Source of the DNA: Rhodocyclaceae bacterium | Lineage (GTDB): Bacteria > Pseudomonadota > Gammaproteobacteria > Burkholderiales > Rhodocyclaceae | Length of the DNA: 64,000 nt | Assembly: GCA_016702335.1 (NCBI GenBank) | Contig: JADJEF010000002.1 | Span: forward strand, 62,001-126,000 | Reading direction: 5' to 3' | In this document: positions 1 to 8,598 of the stretch, piece by piece | How the letters are laid out: each line of letters starts with the position of its first letter | How positions within the stretch are numbered: the stretch's first letter is position 1 | Notes under the pieces: model-generated | What the model was told of the DNA's origin: nothing | The model's database searches: none | What the model saw: only the letters and a program-made list of their open reading frames with translations | Position numbers and translations under genes: made by a program

Positions 1-1281
1 ATTCTGGTCAGCATTGGCCACGCCGCCGAAAACGCGGCGGACGCGGATGCGGTCGTCGTATCGACCGCAGTGCGCGAAGACAACCCCGAGGTGGTCATGG
101 CGCGCCAGCGCCGCGTGCCCGTGGTGCCGCGCGCGCAGATGCTGGCTGAGTTGATGCGCCTGAAGCAGGGCATTGCCATTGCCGGAACGCATGGAAAAAC
201 CACCACCACCAGCCTGGTCGCCAGTTGTCTGGCTGAAGGCGAACTGGACCCGACCTTCGTTATCGGAGGCCGACTCAACTCTGCCGGTGCCAATGCGCGT
301 CTGGGTAGCGGCGAGTTTCTGGTCGCCGAGGCCGATGAGTCGGATGCGTCTTTCCTGTTTCTTTCGCCCGTGCTCTCCGTGGTCACCAATATCGATGCGG
401 ATCACCTCGACACCTACGAACATGATTTTGGCCGCCTCAAGTCGGCCTTTGTCGAGTTCCTTCAGCGGCTGCCGTTTTATGGTGTGGCGGTGGTGTGCAA
501 TGACGACCCGAACGTGCGCGAGATCATTCCGCGCGTGGCCAAGCAGGTCATTACCTATGGAATAGAACAGCCGGCAAATTTTCGCGCCGAAAACATCGTC
601 GCCGATGGTAACACCATGCGCTTTGACTGCGTACGCACCAACGGCAGCGTGAGCCGCCTGTCCATCGTGCTCAATCTGCCCGGCAAACACAATGTGCTCA
701 ATGCGCTGGCGGCGATTGCGGTCGCTACGGAAGTCGGCGTTGGTGACACGGCGATTATCAAGGCGCTGGCCGAGTTCAAGGGCGTGGGCCGCCGCTTTCA
801 ATCCTACGGGGATGTGCCGGCGAAAGACGGCGGCAGCTTCCGTGTCATTGACGACTACGGCCATCACCCGGTCGAGATGGCCGCGACCCTCGCGGCGGCG
901 CGTGGTGCGTTCCCGGGCAAGCGCCTCGTGCTCGCCTTTCAGCCGCATCGCTACTCCCGAACGCGTGACTGTTTCGAAGACTTTGTGCGTGTTTTGTCCA
1001 GCGCTGACGCCGTGGTGCTGGGCGATGTCTACGCGGCGGGCGAGGCCCCGATTGTTGCCGCTGACGGGCGTACGCTCGCCCGGGCGGTGCGCGTCGCCGG
1101 CCGCGTCGAGCCGGTATTCGTCGAAGACATTGCTACCATGCCGGACGCCATCATCAATGTTGCCCATGATGGCGATGTTGTGATCGTGATGGGCGCGGGT
1201 TCCATTGGCGGCGTGCCGGCCAAGCTGGCGGCAAGACGACTGGAAGCGCGAATTGAAACGCGCACGGAAGGCAGCGGATGA
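1..1281 (+). CDS. murC: UDP-N-acetylmuramate--L-alanine ligase (5' end missing)
   Basis: MurC adds L-alanine to UDP-N-acetylmuramic acid using ATP, the first amino-acid step of peptidoglycan precursor synthesis in the cytoplasm. The frame is open from base 1, so the gene begins upstream. 426 residues are visible, and roughly the first 45-50 of the family length are missing. Seen: the start of the visible part reads VVVSTAVREDNPEV, the ATP-binding loop GTHGKTTTT falls near codons 62-70, and DDYGHHPVEM marks the C-terminal ligase domain. The stop overlaps the murB start (ATGA), so the two are probably translationally coupled. One copy of the 25-bp dispersed repeat lies inside the gene and encodes EVGVGDTAI, where relatives have a helix such as ELGIDDEAI. 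Confidence 0.96.
   Translation: MLVSIGHAAENAADADAVVVSTAVREDNPEVVMARQRRVPVVPRAQMLAELMRLKQGIAIAGTHGKTTTTSLVASCLAEGELDPTFVIGGRLNSAGANARLGSGEFLVAEADESDASFLFLSPVLSVVTNIDADHLDTYEHDFGRLKSAFVEFLQRLPFYGVAVVCNDDPNVREIIPRVAKQVITYGIEQPANFRAENIVADGNTMRFDCVRTNGSVSRLSIVLNLPGKHNVLNALAAIAVATEVGVGDTAIIKALAEFKGVGRRFQSYGDVPAKDGGSFRVIDDYGHHPVEMAATLAAARGAFPGKRLVLAFQPHRYSRTRDCFEDFVRVLSSADAVVLGDVYAAGEAPIVAADGRTLARAVRVAGRVEPVFVEDIATMPDAIINVAHDGDVVIVMGAGSIGGVPAKLAARRLEARIETRTEGSG
731..755 (+). repeat. Dispersed 25-bp repeat, copy 1 (inside murC)
   Basis: Matches the family consensus AAGTCGGCGCTGG + (T/C)GA(C/G)ACGGCGAT with a single T for C at position 10 (GGCGTTGG). It lies in the sense direction in murC and is read as EVGVGDTAI, in frame. 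Confidence 0.85.
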
Positions 1282-2181
1282 GCGCCTCGGGCGGGCCGCT
1301 GTGGCGCGGCGTTTTTCAGGCGGAGCTGTCCATGCGTTCCCATGTCTCATGGCGCGCCAGTGGCGCCGCTGCCCGCGCCTACACGCCTTGCGACCGCGCC
1401 GATCTGGCCGCGTTTTTGTCGTGCCTGCGCGCGGACGAGCCCCTGCTGGTGGTGGGGCTGGGCAGCAACCTGCTGATACGCGACGGCGGCTACAGCGGCA
1501 CCGTCATTTTTCTGCACGGTGTTTTGCGTGAGTTGCGCGTCGAGGGCGATTGCTGCTTTGCCGAAGCCGGCGTGGCCTCGCCAAAGCTTGCGCGCTTTGC
1601 GGCCAACAACGGCTTTGTCGAAGCCGAGTTTCTGGCCGGCATTCCCGGTACCGTCGGCGGTGCGCTGGCGATGAACGCCGGCTGCTATGGCGGCGAAACG
1701 TGGCGCTACGTGGAACGCGCGCTGATGATGAAGCGCAACGGTGAATTGATCGAGCGCGGCCCCGAAGATTTCGCCACCGCCTACCGCCATGTGGGCTTGA
1801 AAGCGGCCACCGATGAGCTCTTTGTCGGGGCATGGTTTCGCTTTCCGCGCGGCGATGGCGTGGCGGCGCGCGAGCGCATTCGCGAACTTCTGGAAAAGCG
1901 AATTGCCACCCAGCCGCTCAACCTGCCGAACGCCGGATCGGTGTTTCGCAACCCGCCGGGTGACCATGCGGCGCGTCTGATTGAGGCTGCGGGACTCAAA
2001 GGCCGCACCGAAGGGGGTGCGCAGGTATCTGAAAAGCATGCGAATTTCATCGTTAATCGGGGGTGCAGCGAGCTCGACTGCGATAGAAATGCTAATCGGC
2101 CAAGTTCAGGCAGTAGTGGCCGAAAAGTTTGGCGTCGAATTGATCCGCGAAGTGCGGATTGTTGGCGATTTTGTTCATTAG
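1278..2181 (+). CDS. murB: UDP-N-acetylenolpyruvoylglucosamine reductase, with one-base frameshift
   Basis: MurB is the FAD- and NADPH-dependent reductase that makes UDP-N-acetylmuramic acid. The start ATG overlaps the murC stop. Seen: the FAD-binding segment GLGSNLLIRDGG, the loop GIPGTVGGALAMNAG, and the active-site serine region NAGSVFRNP. After VSEKHANFIVNRG the frame is lost at a run of five G (2059-2063). As written, the frame continues to a stop at 2189 with a non-MurB tail. Removing one G restores AASSTAIEMLIGQVQ through EVRIVGDF and the stop at 2179-2181, giving 300 residues. The lost tail carries the conserved glutamate of the EVR motif, needed for catalysis in the family. The enzyme is essential and the rest is intact, so I infer a sequence error. 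Confidence 0.93.
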
Positions 2182-2209
2182 TTCAGTGACTTATGAGAGT
2201 GGAGCGGTA

Positions 2210-3133
2210 GTGGCGCAGAGCGCGAGGGATTTCGGCAAGGTAGCGGTCTTGATGGGCGGTTCGTCCGCCGAGCGAGAGATATCGCTGATTTCCGGGCGCG
2301 CCGTGCTTGCCGCATTGCTCAGCAAAGGGGTTGACGCGTTTGCGTTTGATCCGGCGGAAACTCCCCTATGGGAATTGCCTGCGCATCGGGTCGGTCGCGC
2401 GTTCCTGATTCTGCACGGGCGGCAAGGTGAAGATGGCGTGGTGCAAGGTGCGCTGGAGATGCTCGGCATCCCTTACACCGGCAGCGGCGTCATGGCCTCG
2501 GCGCTGTCCATGGACAAGGTGCGCACCAAAATGCTCTGGTCCGCCGCTGGCGTGCCGACGCCGCACTGGCGTGTGGTGAGTTCCGCAGCCGAGTTGTCTG
2601 AGGCGGCCGATGTACTCGGTTTTCCGCTGGTCGTGAAGCCGGCGCACGAGGGCTCGTCGATCGGCGTCACAGTAGTTCGCCGTGCCAGTGAGCTTGATGC
2701 CGCCTTTGAGGAGGCGTATCGCCGCGATGGTGTCGTGCTGGCCGAAGAATTTGTCGAAGGGCAAGAGCTCACCGCTGCGATCCTCGATGATCGCGCCTTG
2801 CCGCTGGTACGCATTGAGGCGCCGCAGGGGCGCTACGACTATGCCAACAAGTACTTCACCGACGACGTGAAATACCATTGCCCTGCCGGCATCGAGTCAG
2901 CGAAAGAAGCGGAAATCCTGCAGATGGCCCAGCGCGCCTTCGAGGTGCTTGGCTGTACTGCCTGGGGCCGCTCGGACCTGATTTTGCGCGCCGATGGCCG
3001 CTTTGCCTTTCTTGAAATGAACACCGCACCGGGCATGACAGGGCACTCGCTGGTGCCAATGGCGGCGCGGGCGGTGGGCATCGGGTTCGAGGAGTTGGTG
3101 TTGGCCATTCTTGAGGCATCGGCGCATGGCTAA
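2210..3133 (+). CDS. ddl: D-alanine--D-alanine ligase
   Basis: Ddl is an ATP-grasp enzyme joining two D-alanines for the peptidoglycan stem peptide. I chose GTG at 2210 as start because it has GGAG (2201-2204) at good spacing and gives 307 residues, close to E. coli DdlB. Earlier in-frame TTG codons overlap the end of murB. Seen: the N-terminal substrate loop VAVLMGGSSAEREIS, HGRQGEDGVVQG, the nucleotide-binding KPAHEGSSIGV, and the C-terminal metal-binding EMNTAPGMTGHS. It lies between murB and ftsQ, as in the standard division and cell wall cluster, and its last codons overlap the ftsQ start. Confidence 0.95.
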   Translation: MAQSARDFGKVAVLMGGSSAEREISLISGRAVLAALLSKGVDAFAFDPAETPLWELPAHRVGRAFLILHGRQGEDGVVQGALEMLGIPYTGSGVMASALSMDKVRTKMLWSAAGVPTPHWRVVSSAAELSEAADVLGFPLVVKPAHEGSSIGVTVVRRASELDAAFEEAYRRDGVVLAEEFVEGQELTAAILDDRALPLVRIEAPQGRYDYANKYFTDDVKYHCPAGIESAKEAEILQMAQRAFEVLGCTAWGRSDLILRADGRFAFLEMNTAPGMTGHSLVPMAARAVGIGFEELVLAILEASAHG

Positions 3134-3956
3134 GCCCACCCGGCCCGCCACGCCAACCCGTAAGGGGGCCAATGTGCGCCGTGTTGCATCGGACGCCGAC
3201 CTGGGCTTTTGGCATCGCCCCGCCCTCATGAATTTGTGTGCTGATGTTCTGTATCTGGTGGCGGCTTTCATGTTGCTGGGCGCAGCATGGGCTGCGGTGC
3301 AGCGCATGGCGGTCCTGCCCCTGCGGCAACTTGTCGTAACGACGCCGTTGCAGCATGTGGCGCCCGCGCAGATTGAGCAGGCGGTGCGTACTGCGCTGGC
3401 GGGCAATTTTCTCACTGTGAATCTCGATGCCGCGCGCGTGGCCTTTGAGGGCATCCCTTGGGTTCGTCGGGCCGAAGTACGCAAGCGCTGGCCAGACACC
3501 ATTGAGTTGACCATCGACGAGCACCGCGCCGTCGCGCACTGGACGCCCAAGAATGGTTCCGCGCGGCTGGTCAATGATCGCGGAGAGATTTTTGTTGCCG
3601 AGACTTCAATGTCGTTGCCCTATTTTTCCGGCCCGGAGGATTCATCCACTCGTGTCCTTGCGCGGTTCGCGGAATTCAACGCGGGTGTGCACGGAATTGG
3701 GCGACATGTAGTGGCGATTCAGCTTTCGCCGCGGGAGGCCTGGCGCCTGCGTCTCGATGATGGTGTCAGCATTGATCTGGGGCGTGACCAGGACAAGCAG
3801 GCACTCGCTACCCGGATCAATCGTCTCTCCCGCACCTACGTGCAGCTTCATGAGCAATTGTCTGGCGCATTCGACACCATCGATATGCGCTATCCCAATG
3901 GCTTTGCCGTTCGTACCGAGACACCGACAAATAGAGCACCTCGGGCCGCATCGTGA
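3126..3956 (+). CDS. ftsQ: Cell division protein FtsQ
   Basis: FtsQ is a single-pass inner-membrane protein that links early and late divisome parts through FtsB and FtsL. The start ATG at 3126 overlaps the ddl stop and gives 276 residues. Seen: a short basic cytoplasmic tail, one membrane segment at about residues 38-57, then a periplasmic POTRA domain (PLRQLVVTT onward, with the typical GIPWVRRAEVRKRWPD) and the FtsQ beta domain. It sits between ddl and ftsA, as expected. Sequence divergence is normal for the family, so position supports the name as much as the motifs do. Confidence 0.92.
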   Translation: MAKPTRPATPTRKGANVRRVASDADLGFWHRPALMNLCADVLYLVAAFMLLGAAWAAVQRMAVLPLRQLVVTTPLQHVAPAQIEQAVRTALAGNFLTVNLDAARVAFEGIPWVRRAEVRKRWPDTIELTIDEHRAVAHWTPKNGSARLVNDRGEIFVAETSMSLPYFSGPEDSSTRVLARFAEFNAGVHGIGRHVVAIQLSPREAWRLRLDDGVSIDLGRDQDKQALATRINRLSRTYVQLHEQLSGAFDTIDMRYPNGFAVRTETPTNRAPRAAS

Positions 3957-3990
3957 TAGATAGAAAGAAACTAGCCGTGGATCAGGGACG

Positions 3991-5220
3991 ATGAGCAAAG
4001 AAGCAAAACGCGATCTCATCGTGGGTCTTGATATCGGTACCTCGAAAATCGTTGCTATCGTCGGCGAGCTGGATGCCGACGGGCAGTTGGCCATTCTCGG
4101 TCTGGGCACTCAGGAATCCACCGGACTCAAGCGCGGTATGGTGGTGAATATTGAAGCGACAGTGAATTCAATCTCTAAGGCCATCGCCGAAGTCGAGATG
4201 ATGGCGGGCTGCAAAGTCGGCGAGGTGTATACCGGTATTGCCGGCAGCCACATCAAAAGTAAAGACTCATCCGGCATGGCGGTCGTACGCGACAAGGAGG
4301 TGACGCCGTACGACGTTGAGCGGGCTATTGAAGCGGCGCGTGCCACACCGATCTCGGCCGATGACCAGATTCTGCACTCGCTGGTGCAGGAGTTCATTGT
4401 CGATGGGCAAGACGGAGTTAAAGAACCGATCGGCATGGATGCCAAGCGGCTGGATGTGCGCGTGCATCTGGTGACCGGCGCGGTCACGGCGGTACAAAAC
4501 ATCGTCAAGTGTGTCCATCGCTGCGGGCTGGAGGTGGTCGATCTGGTTTTGCAGCCGCTGGCCTCTGGCTATGCGGTACTGACCGAAGATGAAAAGGATG
4601 TCGGGGTGTGTCTCGTCGATATCGGCGGTGGTACGACTGACGTCGCGATTTTCGTGCAGGGTGCGATCCGCCACACCGCGGTGATACCGATTGCCGGCGA
4701 CCAGCTCACCAACGATATCGCCATCATGCTGCGCACTTCGACACAGGATGCCGAGGAAATCAAGCTTCGTTACGGTGTGGCCTTGCAGCAACTGGCGGAT
4801 GCCGATGAGATGATCGAAGTGCCCGGTGTGGGCGATCGACCCGGTGGACATTTGTCGCGCCAAACCTTGGCGGGTTTCATCCAGCCGCGCGCCGAAGAAA
4901 TCTTGCAGAAGGTTCAGGATGAACTGGACCGCAGCGGCTTTTCACGTTTGATACGTGCCGGAATAGTCCTGACCGGCGGCTCGGCGCAAATGCCGGGCAT
5001 GGTGGCGTTGGGTGAGGAGATCTTCCACAACACCGTCAAGCTGGGCGTGCCGCAGTACGACGGCAACTTGCGTGATTTCGTCCGCAATCCGCGCTACTCG
5101 ACCGCGATGGGACTGTTGATCGAGGGCGCCGCACAAAAGCGCCGCGGGCAAAAGCAAGGAACGCATACCCTGCGCCAGATTCTGGCCAGGATGCGCGCCT
5201 GGTTTGGTAGAAATTTTTAG
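3991..5220 (+). CDS. ftsA: Cell division protein FtsA
   Basis: FtsA is the actin-like ATPase that ties the FtsZ ring to the inner membrane. It is 409 residues, slightly shorter than E. coli FtsA. Seen: phosphate loop 1 (GLDIGTSKI), the second loop VDIGGGTTDVAIF, the SHS2/1C domain between them, the adenosine motif TGGSAQMPGM, and an amphipathic C-terminus (ARMRAWFGRNF) that serves as the membrane anchor. The start ATG at 3991 follows AGGGA at close spacing. A 34-base gap separates it from ftsQ and a 52-base gap separates it from ftsZ. Confidence 0.97.
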   Translation: MSKEAKRDLIVGLDIGTSKIVAIVGELDADGQLAILGLGTQESTGLKRGMVVNIEATVNSISKAIAEVEMMAGCKVGEVYTGIAGSHIKSKDSSGMAVVRDKEVTPYDVERAIEAARATPISADDQILHSLVQEFIVDGQDGVKEPIGMDAKRLDVRVHLVTGAVTAVQNIVKCVHRCGLEVVDLVLQPLASGYAVLTEDEKDVGVCLVDIGGGTTDVAIFVQGAIRHTAVIPIAGDQLTNDIAIMLRTSTQDAEEIKLRYGVALQQLADADEMIEVPGVGDRPGGHLSRQTLAGFIQPRAEEILQKVQDELDRSGFSRLIRAGIVLTGGSAQMPGMVALGEEIFHNTVKLGVPQYDGNLRDFVRNPRYSTAMGLLIEGAAQKRRGQKQGTHTLRQILARMRAWFGRNF

Positions 5221-5272
5221 GTTTATGGGCGCAGTATAAGTAGTTCAAGCAGTTTCATTTCAGGAGGCAATC

Positions 5273-6463
5273 ATGGCAATCGAGTTTCTGGATACCGACG
5301 ACAGTTCGGAGTGTGGCACCATCATCAAGGTGGTCGGGGTGGGTGGTGCAGGTGGCAATGCGGTCGAACACATGATCCGCGAGGGCGTGGGCGGTGTCGA
5401 GTTTATTTGCTGCAACACGGACGCGCAGGCGCTGAAAAAGAGCAGCGCTCAGGTCAAGCTGCAACTCGGACCAGGGCTTGGTGCCGGTGGCAAGCCTGAA
5501 AAGGCCCGCGACCTCGCGCAAGCGGACAAGGAGCGTATTGCCGACGTGCTGCGCGGCGCTCACATGGTGTTTATCACTGCCGGCATGGGCGGTGGTACCG
5601 GTACGGGTGCCGGCCCGGTGGTGGCGGAGGTTGCACGCGAGCTCGGCATTTTGACCGTAGCCGTGGTGACCAAGCCCTTCGAGTTCGAAGGCCGACGCAA
5701 ACGTCTGGCCGAAGAAGGTGTCGCTCAGTTGCAGCAGCAGGTCGATTCGCTGATTGTCATCCTCAATGAAAAGCTTGAGGAAGTGTTGGGCGGCGAAGTC
5801 AGCATGCTCGACGCGTTCAAGGCGGCCGACAATGTGTTGCGCAATGCGGTGGGTGGAATTGCCGAGATCATCAACATCCCCGGACTGGTAAACGTTGACT
5901 TCGAAGATGTGCGTACGGTGATGGGCGAGATGGGCAAGGCCATGATGGGTTCGGCCGTGGCCAGTGGCGTTGATCGTGCGCGTATTGCGGCAGAGAAGGC
6001 GGTCGCGAGCCCGCTTCTTGAAGGAATTGAGCTCTCGGGCGCGCGCGGCGTGCTGGTCAATATCACTGCGAGCGGCTCGATGGCGCTCAATGAGTATCGC
6101 GAAGTCATGGCCACCATCCGCCAATACACGGCCGCCGAGGCTACGGTGATTTGCGGTGCGGTGTTCGATGAGTCGATGGAAGATGCCTTGCGTGTGACGG
6201 TGGTCGCCACCGGTCTGGGTGGCATGGCCGCCTCGGCCCGCAAGCCTGAAATGGCAGTGATTCAGGGGTTGCGTAACGGCACCGATGGCCGGTCCATGCC
6301 GGTTTATGAGCCGTCAAACCTGGACAGCGTGATGGGCACCCGGCGCACGAACCCGCAAATCGATGCGATGGCAGGGGCTGGCATAGAGAAGAGCGACATC
6401 CCCGCCGTATTGCGCAATCGCGACTACGACATTCCCGCGTTCCTCAAGCGGCAGTCGGACTAG
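5273..6463 (+). CDS. ftsZ: Cell division protein FtsZ
   Basis: FtsZ is the tubulin-like GTPase that forms the division ring. It is 396 residues. Seen: the N-terminal GVGGAGGNAV, the tubulin signature GGGTGTGAGPVVAE, the T7 region with NVDFEDVRTVM, and the C-terminal conserved peptide DIPAFLKRQSD that binds FtsA and ZipA. A strong ribosome site (CAGGAGG) precedes the ATG. It ends the dcw cluster and is followed by two hairpins that look like terminators. Confidence 0.98.
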   Translation: MAIEFLDTDDSSECGTIIKVVGVGGAGGNAVEHMIREGVGGVEFICCNTDAQALKKSSAQVKLQLGPGLGAGGKPEKARDLAQADKERIADVLRGAHMVFITAGMGGGTGTGAGPVVAEVARELGILTVAVVTKPFEFEGRRKRLAEEGVAQLQQQVDSLIVILNEKLEEVLGGEVSMLDAFKAADNVLRNAVGGIAEIINIPGLVNVDFEDVRTVMGEMGKAMMGSAVASGVDRARIAAEKAVASPLLEGIELSGARGVLVNITASGSMALNEYREVMATIRQYTAAEATVICGAVFDESMEDALRVTVVATGLGGMAASARKPEMAVIQGLRNGTDGRSMPVYEPSNLDSVMGTRRTNPQIDAMAGAGIEKSDIPAVLRNRDYDIPAFLKRQSD

Positions 6464-6494
6464 TAGCGAGCGCAGCCTTCGGCATCCGCATGAC

Positions 6495-6519
6495 CCTCCG
6501 CCCTGGCCCGGGGCGGAGG
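6495..6519 (+). terminator. GC-rich hairpin after ftsZ
   Basis: CCTCCGCCC (6495-6503) pairs with GGGCGGAGG (6511-6519) around a 7-base loop, 32 bases after the ftsZ stop. Only a short CTTGT follows, so the T-tract is weak. Probably ends the dcw transcript. Confidence 0.6.
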
Positions 6520-6532
6520 CTTGTCGCACCGC

Positions 6533-6573
6533 AACCCCGAATCCTGGCGCGCCTCCGCCCAGCCTTCGGGGTT
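6533..6573 (+). terminator. Second hairpin between ftsZ and lpxC
   Basis: AACCCCGAA (6533-6541) pairs with TTCGGGGTT (6565-6573) across a 23-base loop and is followed by GTTCTCT. Together with the hairpin just upstream it would separate ftsZ from lpxC transcription. Confidence 0.5.
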
Positions 6574-6615
6574 GTTCTCTAAACAGCGGCGCTGCCTTTG
6601 GTTACACTTCGCCCC

Positions 6616-7530
6616 ATGCTACGACAACGAACGCTCAAGAGTTTGGTGACTACCACTGGCGTCGGGCTTCATTCCGGCCAGAAGGTTCAACTCACGCTGC
6701 GCCCGGCGCAGCCCGACACCGGGGTGGTATTTCGCCGGGTAGATCTCGATCCGCCGGTTGATTTGCGTGCCGACCCGTTTGGCGTTGGCGATACCCGTTT
6801 GGCATCCTGCCTGGAGCAGGGTGGTGCCAAAGTCGCCACCGTCGAACACCTTATGTCCGCGCTTTCGGGACTGGGTATCGACAATATCTATGTCGATGTC
6901 GATGCGTCCGAGTTGCCGATTCTTGACGGCTCAGCCGCCCCGTTTGTGTTTCTGCTGCAATCGGCCGGGATCGAAGAGCAGCGTGCTGCCAAAAAGTTTC
7001 TGCGCATTAAAAAGACGGTTGAGGTGCGTGACGGCGACAAGTGGGCGTCGTTGGCCCCGTATGATGGTTTTTCGCTCGAATTCTCCATCCAGTTCAACCA
7101 TCCGGCGGTGAGCAACACGGCGGCGCGAGCCCGCGTTGACTTCGCCGACAAATCCTATCTGCGGGAAATTGCCCGCGCCCGTACCTTCGGTTTCATGCAC
7201 GAAGTGGAATACATGCGGGAGCAGGGCTTGGCGCTGGGCGGCAGCCTGGGGAACGCCATCGTCATGGACGAATACCGCGTGCTCAACAGCGATGGCTTGC
7301 GCTATGCCGACGAGTTTGTTCGGCACAAGATACTTGACGCCGTGGGCGACCTGTACCTGGTTGGACATCCGATTCTTGGCGCTTTTTCTGCCTATAAATC
7401 CGGCCATGCACTGAATAATCAACTGCTGCGCGCACTGCTTGCCGATGCGACCGCCTGGGAGATGGTGACGTTTGAAGACGAGGCGCTAGCCCCGGCAAGC
7501 CTGCGTAGTTTGTACCCGCAGGTTGTGTGA
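6616..7530 (+). CDS. lpxC: UDP-3-O-acyl-N-acetylglucosamine deacetylase
   Basis: LpxC is the zinc deacetylase that commits precursor to lipid A synthesis. I chose ATG 6616 because the protein then begins MLRQRTLKSLV like the family and has 304 residues. Seen: VATVEHLMSAL with the first zinc histidine, HKILDAVGDLYL carrying the second histidine and the aspartate ligand, and the catalytic-histidine region KSGHALNN. These correspond to E. coli H79, H238, D242 and H265. It follows ftsZ in the same direction, as in many beta- and gammaproteobacteria, and overlaps the next small gene by four bases. Confidence 0.97.
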   Translation: MLRQRTLKSLVTTTGVGLHSGQKVQLTLRPAQPDTGVVFRRVDLDPPVDLRADPFGVGDTRLASCLEQGGAKVATVEHLMSALSGLGIDNIYVDVDASELPILDGSAAPFVFLLQSAGIEEQRAAKKFLRIKKTVEVRDGDKWASLAPYDGFSLEFSIQFNHPAVSNTAARARVDFADKSYLREIARARTFGFMHEVEYMREQGLALGGSLGNAIVMDEYRVLNSDGLRYADEFVRHKILDAVGDLYLVGHPILGAFSAYKSGHALNNQLLRALLADATAWEMVTFEDEALAPASLRSLYPQVV

Positions 7531-7718
7531 GCGTGCTGATCGTCCGCTTTCTGGCGATTTTGCTTGCAGTGACGATTGCGGCGAATCTTCTTTTCTGGGC
7601 GTTCACCGGCAATGAGAAGTATCTTCAGTGGGCGAAGCGGCTAGGCAAGTTTTCTCTGCTTGCGCTCCTGCTTATCGTTGTGTTGCTGATGGCAGAGCGC
7701 CTGCTTATCGCTCTCTGA
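7527..7718 (+). CDS. Small two-helix membrane protein of unknown function
   Basis: A 63-residue protein starting at GTG 7527, which overlaps the lpxC stop. Seen: two hydrophobic stretches, about residues 4-26 and 42-60, with a short polar loop (FTGNEKYLQWAKRLGK) between them, so it is probably an inner-membrane hairpin. The overlap suggests translation coupled to lpxC. I do not recognise a named family, and the function is unknown. The length, the hydrophobic pattern and the coupled start argue that it is real. Confidence 0.65.
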   Translation: MSVLIVRFLAILLAVTIAANLLFWAFTGNEKYLQWAKRLGKFSLLALLLIVVLLMAERLLIAL

Positions 7719-7793
7719 AATCTGATGCAGGAGAGCTTGTGAGTTGCAGCGCAGGCGTTGCCTGCTCGACCTATTTCAAGACGCAACAGCGGT

Positions 7794-8471
7794 TCAGCCC
7801 TGGTGCGCCCGGCGAGCAACCGCCGCGCGACCCGAAAAAATATGTGCATACATGCACTGATTGGCCACGACCGCATCTCGCCTTTCCAAGGCAGCCATGA
7901 GCGACCGATGTTCGGCCAGTGATTGGCTTATGCGCCCGGAAAGACGCAGTGAGTCGCGACGCGTCAGTTTGATCACCTTGCGCGTTTCATCAATAAGCTG
8001 GGCCAGGTAGCGATTGCCGGCAATGGCTTGCAGACTGGTGTGAAAGCGCTGATTGGCGTCGAAAAAACGATCAGTGTCACCGGCTGTCGCTGCGGCTTCA
8101 AGTTCCCCATGAATCGCATGCAGATTCGCCAAGTCGGCGCTGGTGAGACGGCGGGTGGCCTCTTCGGCAGCTTGCCCCTCGAGCAGGGCGAGAACGGGAA
8201 ACACCTGATCGATATCGCTTTCTGACAGCTCAACCACATAGCAACCGCGCCGAGGCTTGAGGTCGACCAGGCCTTCGGCAGCCAAGACTTTGAGCGCCTC
8301 GCGCATCGGTGTGCGGCTGATACCGTACTCGGTGGCCAGTGCCTGCTCATCCACCCAACTGCCCGGTGCCAGATCATGGGCAAAGATTCTTGCACGCAGA
8401 CGCTGAGCGACCTGTACATAGAGCGCTGGTGCTGACAGGCCGTCACTCACGGAGGAATTGTTTGTATCCAT
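7794..8471 (-). CDS. GntR/FadR-type transcription regulator, likely of the propionate genes
   Basis: A 225-residue DNA-binding regulator. Seen: an N-terminal winged helix (ISRTPMREALKVLAAEGLV, recognition helix) and a C-terminal FCD ligand domain with metal-binding candidates in DANQRFH, EHRSLM and MYAHIF. The ATG at 8471 is preferred because family members begin just before the winged helix. The open frame extends further upstream without a recognisable ribosome site. It is transcribed away from methylmalonyl-CoA mutase, and the shared intergenic region holds two palindromes, so I infer that it controls the mcm-meaB-pccBA genes and itself. The ligand is unknown. A dispersed repeat copy is antisense here and is read as RRLTSADLA. 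Confidence 0.88.
   Translation of the reverse strand: MDTNNSSVSDGLSAPALYVQVAQRLRARIFAHDLAPGSWVDEQALATEYGISRTPMREALKVLAAEGLVDLKPRRGCYVVELSESDIDQVFPVLALLEGQAAEEATRRLTSADLANLHAIHGELEAAATAGDTDRFFDANQRFHTSLQAIAGNRYLAQLIDETRKVIKLTRRDSLRLSGRISQSLAEHRSLMAALERRDAVVANQCMYAHIFSGRAAVARRAHQG
8131..8155 (+). repeat. Dispersed 25-bp repeat, copy 2 (antisense inside the GntR gene)
   Basis: Identical to the consensus for the first 23 bases (G variant at the C/G position) and ends GG instead of AT. In the gene frame on the minus strand it is read as RRLTSADL. Confidence 0.85.
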
Positions 8472-8495
8472 AATTATGAATACAGTATTATTGTA
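8464..8495. promoter_or_regulatory. Two palindromes, candidate operators of the GntR regulator
   Basis: GTATCCATAA joined to TTATGAATAC (8464-8483) is a 20-bp near-perfect palindrome with one mismatched pair, lying over the regulator start codon. TACAGTA-T-TATTGTA (8481-8495) is a second dyad that overlaps its right edge. Such sites in the divergent region of a FadR-type regulator are normally its operators. Binding is inferred. Confidence 0.6.
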
Positions 8496-8512
8496 GGGAA
8501 GACGAAAGTCAA
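8485..8512 (-). promoter_or_regulatory. Candidate promoter of the GntR gene
   Basis: On the minus strand TTGACT (8507-8512) and TAATAC (8485-8490) are spaced by 16 bases. The -10 box lies within the second palindrome, which would allow self-repression. The predicted leader would be very short. Confidence 0.4.
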
Positions 8513-8598
8513 GCGAGGCATAATGAGCACGGGCATGGCAGTACATTTTCGGCCCCTGTCTCGCGTCTCTAAGCGCACCACTAGAACAAGGATTCTCC

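Noticed and set aside
7751..7765. GCAGGC-GTT-GCCTGC hairpin between the small membrane gene and the GntR gene
   Set aside because: Short stem with no T-tract in either direction. Not enough to call a terminator.
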